DNA of 64,000 bases, from positions 62,001 through 126,000 of the forward strand of contig BBZN01000008.1 of the NCBI GenBank assembly GCA_001304855.1. The letters run 5' to 3'. The DNA comes from Clostridia bacterium UC5.1-1D2. GTDB taxonomy: Bacteria; Bacillota; Clostridia; Lachnospirales; Lachnospiraceae. The position numbers and the translations under genes are program-made. Of the stretch, positions 1-8,704 are shown piece by piece; position 1 is the stretch's first letter, and each line of letters opens with the position of its first letter. The notes under the pieces were generated by a model. It was not told the DNA's origin, ran no database searches, and saw only the letters and a program-made list of their open reading frames with translations.

Positions 1-1
1 G

Positions 2-520
2 CCTGCAGAGGCAGACGCCATGTATGCAGGCATTGTGATTGATACACAGAATTTTACAAACCAGACGGGAGTGCGAACCTTTGAGGCCGCCGCATTTTTA
101 AGAAGAAACGGCGCAGATATTACAAGGGTTCGGAAGCTGTTCAGGGAGAACATGAAGGATTATCAGGCCAAGGCCGAGGCAGTGAGGGCGGCGGAGGTTT
201 ATATGGATGCTTTCGCTATCAGCCAGTGTCCTGCAGAGGGGCTGGAGAGCCCCACCATCATCGGCGCCCAGGCTGCCAATGAGCTGCTGGAGATCCGGGG
301 CATCAAGGCTTCGGTGGTGCTGACCGAGTATAATGGAACCGTCTATTTCAGCGCCCGTTCCATCGACGAGGTCAATGTACAGGTGATGATGGAGAAGTTG
401 GGCGGAGGCGGCCACCGGACGATTGCAGGGGCCCAGATGGAAGGCGTCTCCATTGAGGAGGCCAAGGAGCGCTTAAAGGCAGTGATTGGACAGATGCTGG
501 AGGAGGGCGAGGTTTCCTAG
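2..520 (+). CDS. gdpP: Cyclic-di-AMP phosphodiesterase GdpP, C-terminal part
   Basis: The reading frame is open to the left edge, so only the last ~172 residues of a DHH/DHHA1 phosphodiesterase are present. The DHHA1 signature GGGGHRTIAGAQ lies near residues 129-140 of the fragment, followed by a helical tail as in GdpP/YybT. In the full-length family a membrane anchor, a PAS-like and a degenerate GGDEF domain and the DHH core precede this part, and the enzyme hydrolyses c-di-AMP to pApA. The downstream order rplI-dnaB is the order conserved in many Firmicutes, which supports GdpP over other DHH proteins such as NrnA. The stop is followed by a 189-bp gap before rplI. Confidence 0.85.
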   Translation, partial: PAEADAMYAGIVIDTQNFTNQTGVRTFEAAAFLRRNGADITRVRKLFRENMKDYQAKAEAVRAAEVYMDAFAISQCPAEGLESPTIIGAQAANELLEIRGIKASVVLTEYNGTVYFSARSIDEVNVQVMMEKLGGGGHRTIAGAQMEGVSIEEAKERLKAVIGQMLEEGEVS

Positions 521-523
521 GGT

Positions 524-576
524 GTGTTTGAAAATTGCTTTCCGTCAGATGTGCGTCCCAGAATTTTCAAACAGAC
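524..576. repeat. Hairpin element between gdpP and rplI
   Basis: Perfect 11-bp arms GTTTGAAAATT (526-536) and AATTTTCAAAC (562-572) enclose a 25-nt loop. There is no T-run after the right arm, so it is not a classical terminator. The left arm resembles part of the hairpin at 45925-45984, so both may belong to one small dispersed element family. Confidence 0.5.
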
Positions 577-632
577 CCCAGAGCGTATGGGAACATTGCT
601 TTCGGACGGCTGGAATGAATGCCCGGACACGC

Positions 633-657
633 CCTGGAGGGAGATACCAGGTTTTTT
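633..657 (+). terminator. Possible terminator or attenuator before rplI
   Basis: CCTGG (633-637) can pair with CCAGG (647-651), and six Ts follow directly. The stem is only 5 bp. It lies 52 nt upstream of the rplI start, so it could attenuate read-through from gdpP. Weak call. Confidence 0.3.
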
Positions 658-709
658 CAACCGCCTTTTAAAGGCAGAATACAGACAGAATGAGAAAGGA
701 AGAGGAATT

Positions 710-1156
710 ATGGATATCGTATTATTAGAGGATGTAAAGGCATTAGGCAAAAAAGGACAGATTGTGAAGGTTAACGACGGTTATGCCAGGAATTTTATCC
801 TGCCCAGGAAACTGGGCCTGGAGGCGACCTCCAAAAACCTGAATGACTTGAAGCTTCAGAAGGCGAATGATGCAAGGATAGCGGCGGAACAGCTGGCAGC
901 AGCCAAAGAGCTGGGGGAGAAGATTGAGAAAGCCTCCGTCACTTTGTCCATCAAAGCAGGGGAAGGCGGAAGGGCTTTTGGTTCCGTGTCCAGCAAAGAG
1001 ATTGGCAAGGCCGTCGGCGATCAGCTGGGGATTGAGATTGATAAGAAGAAGATCCTGCTCAGTGACCCCATTAAATCCATCGGAAGCTTTGAGGTTCCGG
1101 TGAAGCTTCACAAGGATGTAACTGCAAAGCTGGCGGTAAAGGTAGTGGAAGCGTAG
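710..1156 (+). CDS. rplI: 50S ribosomal protein L9
   Basis: A 148-residue protein, the normal length of bL9. The N-terminus [17 protein letters not shown] and the following glycine-rich segment with YARNFILPR are the L9 rRNA-binding N-domain. The rest forms the connecting helix and C-terminal domain. The frame is open further upstream, but the ATG at 710 with AGGAAGAGG just before it gives the canonical L9 start. It lies between gdpP and dnaB, as in Bacillus and many Clostridia. It binds 23S rRNA at the base of the L1 stalk. No frameshift is seen. Confidence 0.97.
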   Translation: MDIVLLEDVKALGKKGQIVKVNDGYARNFILPRKLGLEATSKNLNDLKLQKANDARIAAEQLAAAKELGEKIEKASVTLSIKAGEGGRAFGSVSSKEIGKAVGDQLGIEIDKKKILLSDPIKSIGSFEVPVKLHKDVTAKLAVKVVEA

Positions 1157-1205
1157 GGAAGGGCCCGGATTCAAGAGCGGAGAAGGATATAAGGAGTGTT
1201 ATAAT

Positions 1206-2564
1206 ATGGAAGAAGCCTTATGAAACGGGTGCTTCCTCACAGCCTGGAGGCGGAGCAGTCGGTGATCGGCTCTATGCTTATGGACAGGGAGGCTGTAATC
1301 GCTGCATCGGAGATTGTGACGGGCAGTGATTTTTATCAGCAGCAGTACGGCATTATCTTCGACACCATGGTGGAGCTGTTCAATGAAGGCAAGCCTGTGG
1401 ATCTGGTGACCCTTCAGGATCGCCTGAAGGAGAAGGACGTGCCTCCTGAAGTGAGCAGCCTGGATTATGTCCGGGATATTATCACGATGGTGCCCACCTC
1501 GGCCAATGTAAAGTCTTATGCCAACATTGTAAGTGAGAAAGCAGTCTTAAGAAGGCTTATCAGGACAACGGAGGAGATCGCCAATACCTGCTATGCAGGG
1601 AAGGAACCTCTCGAGAATATTCTGGCGGACACGGAAAAATCGGTCTTTAATCTTCTTCAGAACAGGGGAGGCCAGGAGTTTGTGCCCATCAAGCAGGTGG
1701 CTATCAATGTGCTTGAGAAGATCGAGGATGCCTATAAGAACCAGGGAACCGTTACGGGAATACCCTCTGGCTTTATCGATTTGGATTATAAGCTGTCCGG
1801 ATTTCAGCCCTCGGATTTTGTGCTGATTGCAGCCCGCCCTTCTATGGGAAAGACGGCCTTCGTGCTTAACGTGGTGGATCACATATCTGTGCGCAAGGGC
1901 CTGCCCTGTATGGTATTCAGCCTGGAAATGTCCAAGGAGCAGCTGGTAAACCGTATGCTGTCTATGGAGTCCAACGTGGATTCCCAGAAGCTGCGGACAG
2001 GCACTCTCACAGATTCAGACTGGGATGCGGTTGTGGAGGGAATCGGCGTTATCGGCAATTCCAAGCTGATTATTGACGACACGCCGGGTATTTCCATCTC
2101 GGAGCTGCGCTCCAAATGCAGAAAGATGAAGCTGGAATACGGCTTAAGTATTGTTATCATCGATTATTTACAGCTTATGAGCGGAAGCAGGAAGGGGGGA
2201 GGGAGATAACCGGCAGCAGGAGATTTCAGATATCTCCCGCTCCTTAAAGGCCCTGGCCCGCGAGCTTCACGCTCCCGTCATCGCCCTGTCCCAGCTGTCC
2301 CGCGCCTGCGAAACCCGTACGGATCACAGGCCCATGCTTTCGGATTTGAGGGAGTCGGGAGCCATTGAGCAGGATGCGGACGTTGTTATGTTTCTTTACC
2401 GTGATGATTATTACAACAAGGATACGGAGCGCCCCAATGAGGCTGAGGTGATTATCGCCAAGCAGCGTAACGGCCCGATTGGAACCGTTACCCTGATCTG
2501 GAAGCCGGAGTACACCAAGTTTGTGAATGCGGCCAGACCCCAGGGAGGGGGAACCCAAGAATAA
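1206..2564 (+). CDS. dnaB: Replicative DNA helicase DnaB (frameshifted)
   Basis: Hexameric 5'-3' helicase of the replication fork. The N-terminal domain begins [15 protein letters not shown]. The RecA-like core has Walker [11 protein letters not shown] near residue 205 and the IIDYLQLM Walker B. The C-terminal core continues in another frame with [18 protein letters not shown] and [12 protein letters not shown]. Two breaks are visible. Near 1218 the start MEEAL (ATG 1206, preceded by AAGGAG) needs one extra base to join KRVLPHS. Near 2195-2209, at a run of six Gs, a further shift (two missing bases, or one extra) is needed to reach the [11 protein letters not shown] continuation. Repair gives about 453 residues, normal for DnaB. 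An essential gene broken twice argues for sequence error rather than decay. A terminator follows at once. Confidence 0.93.
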
Positions 2565-2569
2565 ATATG

Positions 2570-2601
2570 AGCTTCGCACTTTGGCAGGTGCGAAGCTTTT
2601 T
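2570..2601 (+). terminator. Terminator after dnaB
   Basis: A perfect 10-bp stem, AGCTTCGCAC (2570-2579) with GTGCGAAGCT (2588-2597), loop of 8, then TTTT. It closes the gdpP-rplI-dnaB unit. Confidence 0.9.
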
Positions 2602-2757
2602 GCATCTCGGGAGCGCGCCCCGTGTCATTTCTTTCAGAAAATTTCTTAGAATCAGGCATAATGTCCATTCTCAATGCATAGATATAATAATAAGGCAGGA
2701 CATGCCGGAGTGTCTGAGGTTAACAGGCACACCCAAGATGTGAAGGAGAGAATGGCT

Positions 2758-3465
2758 ATGGATGAAGTACATTATCTGATATCGGATGCGTCCAAAAAGG
2801 TTGATGTGGAGGCCCATGTATTGAGGTACTGGGAGGAGGAGCTGGAGCTTGACATCCCCCGTAACGAGATGGGGCACCGCTGCTATACGGATTTACATAT
2901 CCGGCTGTTTCGGCAGGTGAAGAACTTAAAGGAGAAGGGATATCAGCTGAAGGCGATTAAGCATGCCTTAAACCAGGTGCTGAAAAAAGACGGAAAAGGC
3001 CAGATCCAGCTGACGGACGAGATTTTGGAGCGGGATATGGACAAGGCGCTCAGGGAGCTGAAGACGGAGGAGCCGGGGACAGGCCTGACTGCTGTGAAGA
3101 ACGAGGGGCTTTCCGTGGCTGCCACAGAGGAGAAGATGGAGCAGTTCCAGCAGATTATGAACCTGATTATCGGACGGGCCCTGGAGGTTAACAATGAGAA
3201 GCTGAGCCAGGATATCAGCTGTCTTGTCAATGACAAGATGGGTAAGGATCTGGAATACCTGCTTCAGATTTCCGACCAGAAGGAGGAGGAGCGTTTCCGC
3301 CAGTTAGACGAAACGCTGAGAACCTATCAGAAGGGCGGACAGGCAGAGGCTGCGGCCTCCAAGGTTCCCTTCTTTAAAAGAAAAAATTCGGCCGCAGCGG
3401 AAAGAAGCTGCACAACGGGAAATAGCAGGCGGGGCAAAGGGCGCCTGACGGCGCAGACCCCGTAA
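2758..3465 (+). CDS. MerR-type HTH regulator
   Basis: The N-terminal winged HTH starts VHYLISDASKKVDVEAHVLR and continues YWEEELELDIPR, matching the MerR-like domain common in clostridial regulators that sense no metal. A helical C-terminal region of about 150 residues follows, rich in Glu, Lys and Gln and probably coiled. I chose ATG 2758 because AAGGAG (2743-2748) sits 9 nt before it; ATG 2752 is only 3 nt away. The visible stop is 3465. Adding one A to the A-run near 3385 changes the tail to KRKKFGRSGKKLHNGK with a stop at 3423-3425, which looks more natural, so the real end is probably 3425. Its targets are unknown. Confidence 0.75.
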   Translation: MDEVHYLISDASKKVDVEAHVLRYWEEELELDIPRNEMGHRCYTDLHIRLFRQVKNLKEKGYQLKAIKHALNQVLKKDGKGQIQLTDEILERDMDKALRELKTEEPGTGLTAVKNEGLSVAATEEKMEQFQQIMNLIIGRALEVNNEKLSQDISCLVNDKMGKDLEYLLQISDQKEEERFRQLDETLRTYQKGGQAEAAASKVPFFKRKNSAAAERSCTTGNSRRGKGRLTAQTP

Positions 3466-3501
3466 ATATGGTAAAAATCCCCCTGGCGTTGAAACTTTTT
3501 C

Positions 3502-3530
3502 TTGACTTTCCTCCCTCATCACCTTATGAT
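3502..3530 (+). promoter_or_regulatory. Promoter of the ROK regulator gene
   Basis: TTGACT (3502-3507), a 17-nt spacer and TATGAT (3525-3530) form a near-consensus sigma-A promoter. The operator-like sequence at 3537 begins 6 nt after the -10 box. Confidence 0.8.
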
Positions 3531-3536
3531 AAATGT

Positions 3537-3572
3537 ATTAATTGGATTAATTCATTAAAATAAATTAATGAA
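3537..3572. promoter_or_regulatory. Operator of the ROK regulator, autoregulatory site
   Basis: ATTAATTGGATTAATT (3537-3552) occurs again, inverted, at 4987-5002 behind the promoter of the sugar operon. Just after it, TTCATTAA (3551-3558) and TTAATGAA (3565-3572) form a second dyad. Its place immediately downstream of the -10 box fits repression by roadblock or occlusion. Confidence 0.7.
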
Positions 3573-3584
3573 TGAGGTAAAGGC

Positions 3585-4790
3585 ATGAATTTACTAGGAA
3601 GGGGATTTAACCAGGAGAATATTCAGGACATGAACCGCACGCTGCTTCTCAATCTGCTGAGGAAGGAGGGAGTCTGTGCAAGAGCCCATCTGGCCAATCT
3701 CTCCCAGCTGAAGCAGGCCACAGTTACCAACATTGTCAGCGATTTTATTGACTGGGGTCTGGTGAAGGAGGTGGGGTTCCTGGTAGGCAGTAAAGGGCGC
3801 AGATCCATCGGTATTTCCATCAATAACGACGACTTCGGGGTGCTGGCTATCCGTCTGGCCAGAAAGAATTACACCGTGGGGGTTTTTGATTTGTCCGGCC
3901 GTCTGCTGGATAAGGAGAGAACGGAACTGGACGTGAACCAGCAGCCAAAGATAACCTTTGAAGCCATTATCAATGATGCAGGGAAGCTGATAAAATCGTT
4001 GAAATCCAGGAAGATTATCGCCATCGGAATGGCCATTCCGGGACCTTACAGTGAGAAGCGGGGAAGGATTGAACTGATGACAGGGGTTCTGGGGTGGAAT
4101 GAAGTACCTATACGGGAAACGCTCCAGGACATTTTTAAAATGCCTGTGTTCGTGGAGCAGGACGCCAATGCGGGAGCCCTGGCCCAGTACTGGCACAATG
4201 ACGAGGACTATAAAAACGGTGTGGTGGTATACATTGCAGTAGGCCAGGGCGTGGGAGCCGGAATCATCAATAACGGGGAGCTGCTTAAGGGCTGTATCGG
4301 CGTTGCAGGAGAGATAGGCCATACCTCCATCTCCTTTGACGGGCCCAGATGCGCCTGCGGGAATTACGGCTGTCTGGAGAACTACTGCTCCTCCATCGCA
4401 TTTACCAGGGAGGTAAACCGGGTGATGGCCCCTGAGAAGGAGTATACCTTCCGGCAGGTATCCCAGCTGGTCAGGGAGGAAAACCGTCAGGCCACGGAGA
4501 TCTTTTTGGATGCCTGCGATAAGCTTTCCATCGGCGTGGTAAATATTGTCAACAGCTTTAACCCCTCGGTGATTGTAATCGGTGATGAAATGTCCCATGT
4601 GGTTCCCTCCGTTATGCTGGAGCGGGTAAAGGAGAATGTAAAGCAGCGGGTGCTGCCGGAGATATATGCCAATATGAATATTACCATGAGCGTGGTCAGC
4701 AATGATTCCATGGCCCACGGTGCGGCCATTGTGGCAATCAATGACATATTTAATAATCCGCTGCGGTATTTTGAGAAGGGACAGGCCTGA
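3585..4790 (+). CDS. ROK-family transcriptional regulator (XylR/NagC type)
   Basis: A 401-residue protein. The N-terminal HTH (residues ~15-65, with RTLLLNLLRKEG and LKQATVTNIVSDF) is fused to a ROK sugar-kinase-like domain. The ROK part carries a glycine-rich AVGQGVGAGI segment, EIGHTS near residue 243 and the zinc-binding CACGNYGCLE near 256-265, which marks ROK repressors and kinases. Such proteins usually repress sugar uptake genes and release DNA when sugar binds. It has its own promoter, operator and terminator. The same operator lies in front of the ABC operon starting at 5041, so it probably represses itself and that operon. RBS GAGGTAAAGG precedes ATG 3585. The gene is intact. Confidence 0.9.
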   Translation: MNLLGRGFNQENIQDMNRTLLLNLLRKEGVCARAHLANLSQLKQATVTNIVSDFIDWGLVKEVGFLVGSKGRRSIGISINNDDFGVLAIRLARKNYTVGVFDLSGRLLDKERTELDVNQQPKITFEAIINDAGKLIKSLKSRKIIAIGMAIPGPYSEKRGRIELMTGVLGWNEVPIRETLQDIFKMPVFVEQDANAGALAQYWHNDEDYKNGVVVYIAVGQGVGAGIINNGELLKGCIGVAGEIGHTSISFDGPRCACGNYGCLENYCSSIAFTREVNRVMAPEKEYTFRQVSQLVREENRQATEIFLDACDKLSIGVVNIVNSFNPSVIVIGDEMSHVVPSVMLERVKENVKQRVLPEIYANMNITMSVVSNDSMAHGAAIVAINDIFNNPLRYFEKGQA

Positions 4791-4850
4791 CGCCCGGTTT
4801 CCGGGCTCCAGGTTTTGGACAGGTTCCCAGCGAAGTTTTCCGTAAATGAA

Positions 4851-4894
4851 AAAGGTTCCAATTTGTGAGTTTGTACAAATTGGAACCTTTTTTT
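4851..4894 (+). terminator. Terminator after the ROK gene
   Basis: A perfect 16-bp stem, AAAGGTTCCAATTTGT (4851-4866) with ACAAATTGGAACCTTT (4875-4890), followed by more Ts. It separates the regulator from the transporter operon. Confidence 0.95.
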
Positions 4895-4943
4895 GTGCAA
4901 ACAGACGAAAAGTAAAATATACGGAGAGATTTTTAAAAACATA

Positions 4944-4972
4944 TTGACAAAAAATTGGAAGTAATGTATTAT
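4944..4972 (+). promoter_or_regulatory. Promoter of the sugar ABC operon
   Basis: TTGACA (4944-4949), a 17-nt spacer and TATTAT (4967-4972). This is a strong sigma-A-type promoter, followed by the ROK operator at 4987. Confidence 0.85.
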
Positions 4973-4986
4973 AAAACCAACTTATT

Positions 4987-5002
4987 AATTAATCCAATTA
5001 AT
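4987..5002. promoter_or_regulatory. ROK operator in front of the sugar operon
   Basis: AATTAATCCAATTAAT is the exact reverse complement of the 16-bp site at 3537-3552. It lies 14 nt after the -10 box, between promoter and RBS (AGGAGGAG before ATG 5041). Confidence 0.72.
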
Positions 5003-5040
5003 GAATAAATTCAAAAGTAAAATCAAGAGGAGGAGTTACA

Positions 5041-6097
5041 ATGAAAAAATCATTAGCAGTCGTTCTTGCAGCAGCCATGGCTATGAGTTTAGCCGCATGC
5101 GGAGGGAATTCCGCAGGGAACGCCACAACTGCAGCAGCTACAGAGGCGCCGACCGGTACCACAGAGGCTAAGGCAGATGATGCAAAGGCAGACGAGGCGG
5201 CGGCAGACACAGAGGCAGAAAGCCCATCCGGCCAGCAGAAAGCCTATAAGTTCGGTTTTACAGAGATGAGCGCAGGTTCCTTCTTTGACGCATGCTACGG
5301 GGGCGCAGAGGAAGTGGTAAAGTCCAACGGCGGCGAGATTGTCCATGTAGAGGGTAAGGCAGACAGCGCATACCAGCTGGGCGTAATCGAAGATTTCATC
5401 TCCCAGGGCTGCGATCTGGTATTTTATAATCCATCCGATGCGGCTGCTTCCGCAGCGGCAGTAAAAGCTCTGAATGACGCCGGTATTCCCATTGTTAACT
5501 TTGACTCCGCAGTGAGCGATCTGTCCAAGGTTAACTGCTTCGTAGTAAGCGACAGCTATTCCTGCGGACAGATTGCAGGGGAGGAGCTGATTAAGAATCA
5601 CCCTGAGGGCGGCAAGGTGGCCGTTCTGGATTTCCCTGCATCTGCAGCGGCGGCAGACCGGGCAAAGGGATTTGTGGACACAGTTACGGCAGACGGGTTG
5701 TTCGAGGTAGCGGCGCAGATGGACGCAGGGGCTAAACCGGAGAAAGGCTTAACGGTTATGCAGGATCTTCTTCAGGCTCACAGTGATTTGACTGCCGTAT
5801 TCTGTATCAACGACGAGTGTGCGCAGGAGCTTACTCTGCAATTACCACAGCCGGCGAGAAGATTGAGATCTATAGCGTTAACGCAGGACCTGAGGCAAAG
5901 GCGGCCATGACAAAAGACGGCACAGACGGTATCTGGAAGTGTACCGCAGCCAGAGGCCCATTGAGATTGGAAAGCAGAGCGCTGAGGTTGCATATAAGAT
6001 TTTAAACGGTGAGGAGTACGAAGCTGAGATTAAGATTCCATCCTTCGCCGTGACGCCTGAAAATATTGACCAGTACAACAAAGCCGACTGGCAGTAA
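5041..6097 (+). CDS. Sugar ABC transporter substrate-binding lipoprotein (frameshifted)
   Basis: The signal peptide ends in the lipobox SLAAC, so the protein is a lipid-anchored binding protein. A low-complexity Ala/Thr/Glu linker (residues ~25-60) precedes the two-lobed periplasmic-binding-protein type 1 domain of the ribose/galactose class (YKFGFTEMSAGSFFDACYGG; IPIVNFDSAVSD). The frame breaks near 5818 (INDECA to GAYSAITTAGEK) and near 5950 (KCTAA to QRPIEIGKQSAEVAY). One restored base at each gives 352 residues ending NIDQYNKADWQ, normal for the family. It is the first gene of the ROK-controlled operon. A hairpin after it may keep binding-protein output above that of the ATPase and permease. 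The substrate is not shown by sequence; the operon context suggests a pentose or ketohexose. Confidence 0.88.
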
Positions 6098-6117
6098 GAG
6101 ACAGGAAAGGGAACACT

Positions 6118-6153
6118 GAGGGAGGCTGTTGCAAAGTCTCCCTCGCAGTTTTT
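6118..6153 (+). terminator. Possible attenuator between binding protein and ATPase
   Basis: GAGGGAG (6118-6124) can pair with CTCCCTC (6138-6144), and a T-run follows at 6149-6153. A partial terminator here would favour the binding protein over the downstream genes, a common arrangement in ABC operons. Confidence 0.5.
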
Positions 6154-6162
6154 ATTGATGAG

Positions 6163-7677
6163 ATGAGAGCGGGGTGCCTTAAAGTGAGTGCAGTTTTGGA
6201 AATGAAACACATAGCAAAGAGCTTTTCCGGCAATAAAGTGCTGATAGACGTTGACCTCACCATCGAAGAGGGAGAGGTTCACGCGCTGTTAGGAGAAAAT
6301 GGCGCCGGTAAATCCACTCTTATGAAAATTCTTGGAGGCATTTACACCAAGGATGGAGGAAGCATTTTTATAAAGGGAAAAGAAGTTCAGATACACAGCG
6401 TGCAGGACGCCAGGGACAACGGAATCAGCATTATCCATCAGGAGCTGATGCTGGCCCAGCACATGACCATAGCTGAGAACGTCTTTATGGGAAGGGAGCT
6501 TAAGAAGCCCTCGGGGTTTGTGGATCTGGCAAGCCAGGAGGAAGAGACGCAGAAGTTTCTGGACCAGTACGGAATCAAATTGAAAAGCCATACGCGCCTG
6601 GACCGTCTGACCATTGCGCAGCAGCAGATGGTGGAGATTATCAGGGCCGTATCCTTTGGAGCCAAGATAATTGTTATGGATGAGCCGACCTCCTCGCTTT
6701 CCGATGCGGAAGTGGATATTCTTTATGAGATGATACGTATTCTGAAGGCGCAGAAGGTTTCCATTATTTACATATCCCACAGATTGAATGAGCTGTATGA
6801 TATTGCAGACAGAACCACTGTCCTCAGGGACGGCGAACAGGTGGGAACCGTGGAGATGAAAACAACGGAGAGGGCCCAGCTTATCGCTATGATGGTAGGG
6901 CGGGACCTGGCCAGCTACTATACAAAGAATGAAAACGCCTGGGATGAGGTTGTCCTGGAAGTCAAGGAGCTTTCCGACGGCAAACGGGTGAAGAAGGTGA
7001 GCTTCAACCTGAGAAAGGGAGAAATCCTGGGAGTGGCCGGTCTGGTAGGCGCAGGCAGGAGTGAGACTGTGGAATGTCTGTTTGGAATCAGGCAGAAAAC
7101 CCACGGAACCGTCCTTTACGAAGGAAAGGAGGTATCCTTCAGGAGCCCGCAGGAGGCCATGGCCCATGGCTTCGGTATGGTGCCTGAGAGCAGGAAGGCC
7201 CAGGGCCTCTTTCTTCAGCTGGGCGTCAGGTTTAACACAACCATCAATGTGGTGCCAAGGTTCCTGAAAAACTTTTGCTGGAACCGGCAGGCTGAGGATG
7301 AGATAACAGCCGGGAAGATTGAGGATATGCACATCCGGGTGACGGGTCCTGAACAGGTGGTTTCCAAGCTCAGCGGAGGCAACCAGCAGAAGGTGTTAAT
7401 CGGAAGATGGCTCTGTTCCACCCAGTCGGTGCTGATACTGGATGAGCCCACAAGGGGCGTGGATGTAAAGACCAAGTCTGAAATATATGCGCTGATAGAC
7501 CAGCTGGCTGCAGAGGGGATGTCCATTATCATGGTTTCCTCGGAGCTGCCTGAGATTATCAATATGAGCGATCGGGTGCTTGTTATGTGCGGCGGTTACA
7601 GCACCGGTATTTTAAACAGGGATGAGTTGACCCAGGAACGGATTATGACTCTGGCCACAACGGAAGTCAGCGCCTAG
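6163..7677 (+). CDS. Sugar ABC transporter ATP-binding protein (two ABC domains)
   Basis: A protein of about 500 residues with two tandem ABC domains, as in RbsA, MglA and XylG. Domain 1 has Walker A GENGAGKST (~residue 45), an LTIAQQQMVEI signature and Walker B IIVMDEPTSSL. Domain 2 has a degenerate P-loop GLVGAGRSE, a perfect signature LSGGNQQKVLIGRWL and Walker B VLILDEPTRGVDV. It energises uptake through the permease encoded next. Start choice is uncertain: ATG 6163, GTG 6184 or ATG 6202 are possible, and GGGG at 6171 would suit 6184. The gene is intact and is followed 21 nt later by the permease. Confidence 0.93.
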   Translation: MRAGCLKVSAVLEMKHIAKSFSGNKVLIDVDLTIEEGEVHALLGENGAGKSTLMKILGGIYTKDGGSIFIKGKEVQIHSVQDARDNGISIIHQELMLAQHMTIAENVFMGRELKKPSGFVDLASQEEETQKFLDQYGIKLKSHTRLDRLTIAQQQMVEIIRAVSFGAKIIVMDEPTSSLSDAEVDILYEMIRILKAQKVSIIYISHRLNELYDIADRTTVLRDGEQVGTVEMKTTERAQLIAMMVGRDLASYYTKNENAWDEVVLEVKELSDGKRVKKVSFNLRKGEILGVAGLVGAGRSETVECLFGIRQKTHGTVLYEGKEVSFRSPQEAMAHGFGMVPESRKAQGLFLQLGVRFNTTINVVPRFLKNFCWNRQAEDEITAGKIEDMHIRVTGPEQVVSKLSGGNQQKVLIGRWLCSTQSVLILDEPTRGVDVKTKSEIYALIDQLAAEGMSIIMVSSELPEIINMSDRVLVMCGGYSTGILNRDELTQERIMTLATTEVSA

Positions 7678-7698
7678 AGCACCGGATAGGAGGATAAA

Positions 7699-8681
7699 AT
7701 GGAAACGAAAAAGAAAGGGAATGTTTTTACAAATTTTGGTAAAAATATTGTATCGACGATCAAATATAACGGCGGCATCATCATTGGGCTTTTAATTATT
7801 TGCGTACTGTTAACCGTCATGACGGATTCCTTCTGCACAGTGAGGAACTTTTCCAATATCATGCGCCAGATTACGGTCAATGTAATCCTGCCTGCGGCAT
7901 GACGATGGTTATTATACTGGGAGGCATTGATCTTTCCGTAGGATCGGTGATTGCCGTATCCGGCTGTCTCTGCTGCGGGCTCATAACGAATATGGGGATT
8001 TCGTCTGTCATTGCCATTCCCATTGCAATCTGCGCAGGAACCCTGGTAGGCGTGTTCAACGGCGTTGTAATTTCCAGGACCACCATTCCGCCCTTTATCG
8101 TGACCCTGGCTATGATGAACATCGGCCGTGGATTTGCCAGAATTTATACGAAGGCCACCACAATTCTGGTGGATGATCCATTGTTTACCTTTATTGGAAG
8201 TGGTAAAATTTTAGGAGGGGTGCCGATTCAGTTTGTTTACATGCTGGTGGTTATAATCATATCCGGGCTCATTTTAAACAGAACCAAGTTCGGAAGAAAT
8301 ATATATGCAGTGGGCGACAACAAGCTGGCGGCTTCCTACTCGGGCATTAATTCCAGGCGCGTCACGATGATGGTGTTTGTTATTATGGGCATCTTCGCCT
8401 CCTTCGCAGGTATCTTAAGCTCTGCCCGCACCTTTTCGGCGCAGTTTAACGTAGGCGAAGGCTCTGAGATGGATGCCATCTCCGCAGTAGTTCTGGGGGG
8501 AACCAGCATGAGCGGAGGCGTTGGCCGCCTCAGCGGCACCATAATCGGCTGCATTGTGATCGGCGTTCTCAACAATGGTATGAATATTATGGGAATTGAT
8601 TCCTCCTGGCAGTATGTGGTAAAGGGTGTGGTTGTTCTCATTGCTGTATTTATCGACTACTTTAAGAAAATGAAAGAGTAA
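7699..8681 (+). CDS. Sugar ABC transporter permease, RbsC type (frameshifted)
   Basis: A hydrophobic protein of about 327 residues with multiple membrane helices. It carries the hallmark of ribose-type permeases, ACGMTMVIILGGIDLSVGS, plus NRTKFGRNIYAVGDN and AVVLGGTSMSGGVG. One base is missing near 7895: the first frame ends at VILPAA and the correct continuation VILACGMT is one frame over. RBS AGGAGG precedes ATG 7699. It forms the membrane channel for the preceding ATPase and binding protein. Confidence 0.92.
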
Positions 8682-8704
8682 GCGTTCAGCGGAAAGGATT
8701 AAGT

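Noticed and set aside
1206-2564. dnaB as a true pseudogene
   Set aside because: It is essential, the rest of the window shows the same deletion pattern, and repair gives the normal length.
3594-4718. A long open frame antisense to the ROK gene
   Set aside because: No RBS, no recognisable domain, and it mirrors a well-supported gene; a by-product of codon bias.
6289-7332. A long antisense frame opposite the ABC ATPase
   Set aside because: The + strand protein has complete ABC motifs; the antisense product has no family features.
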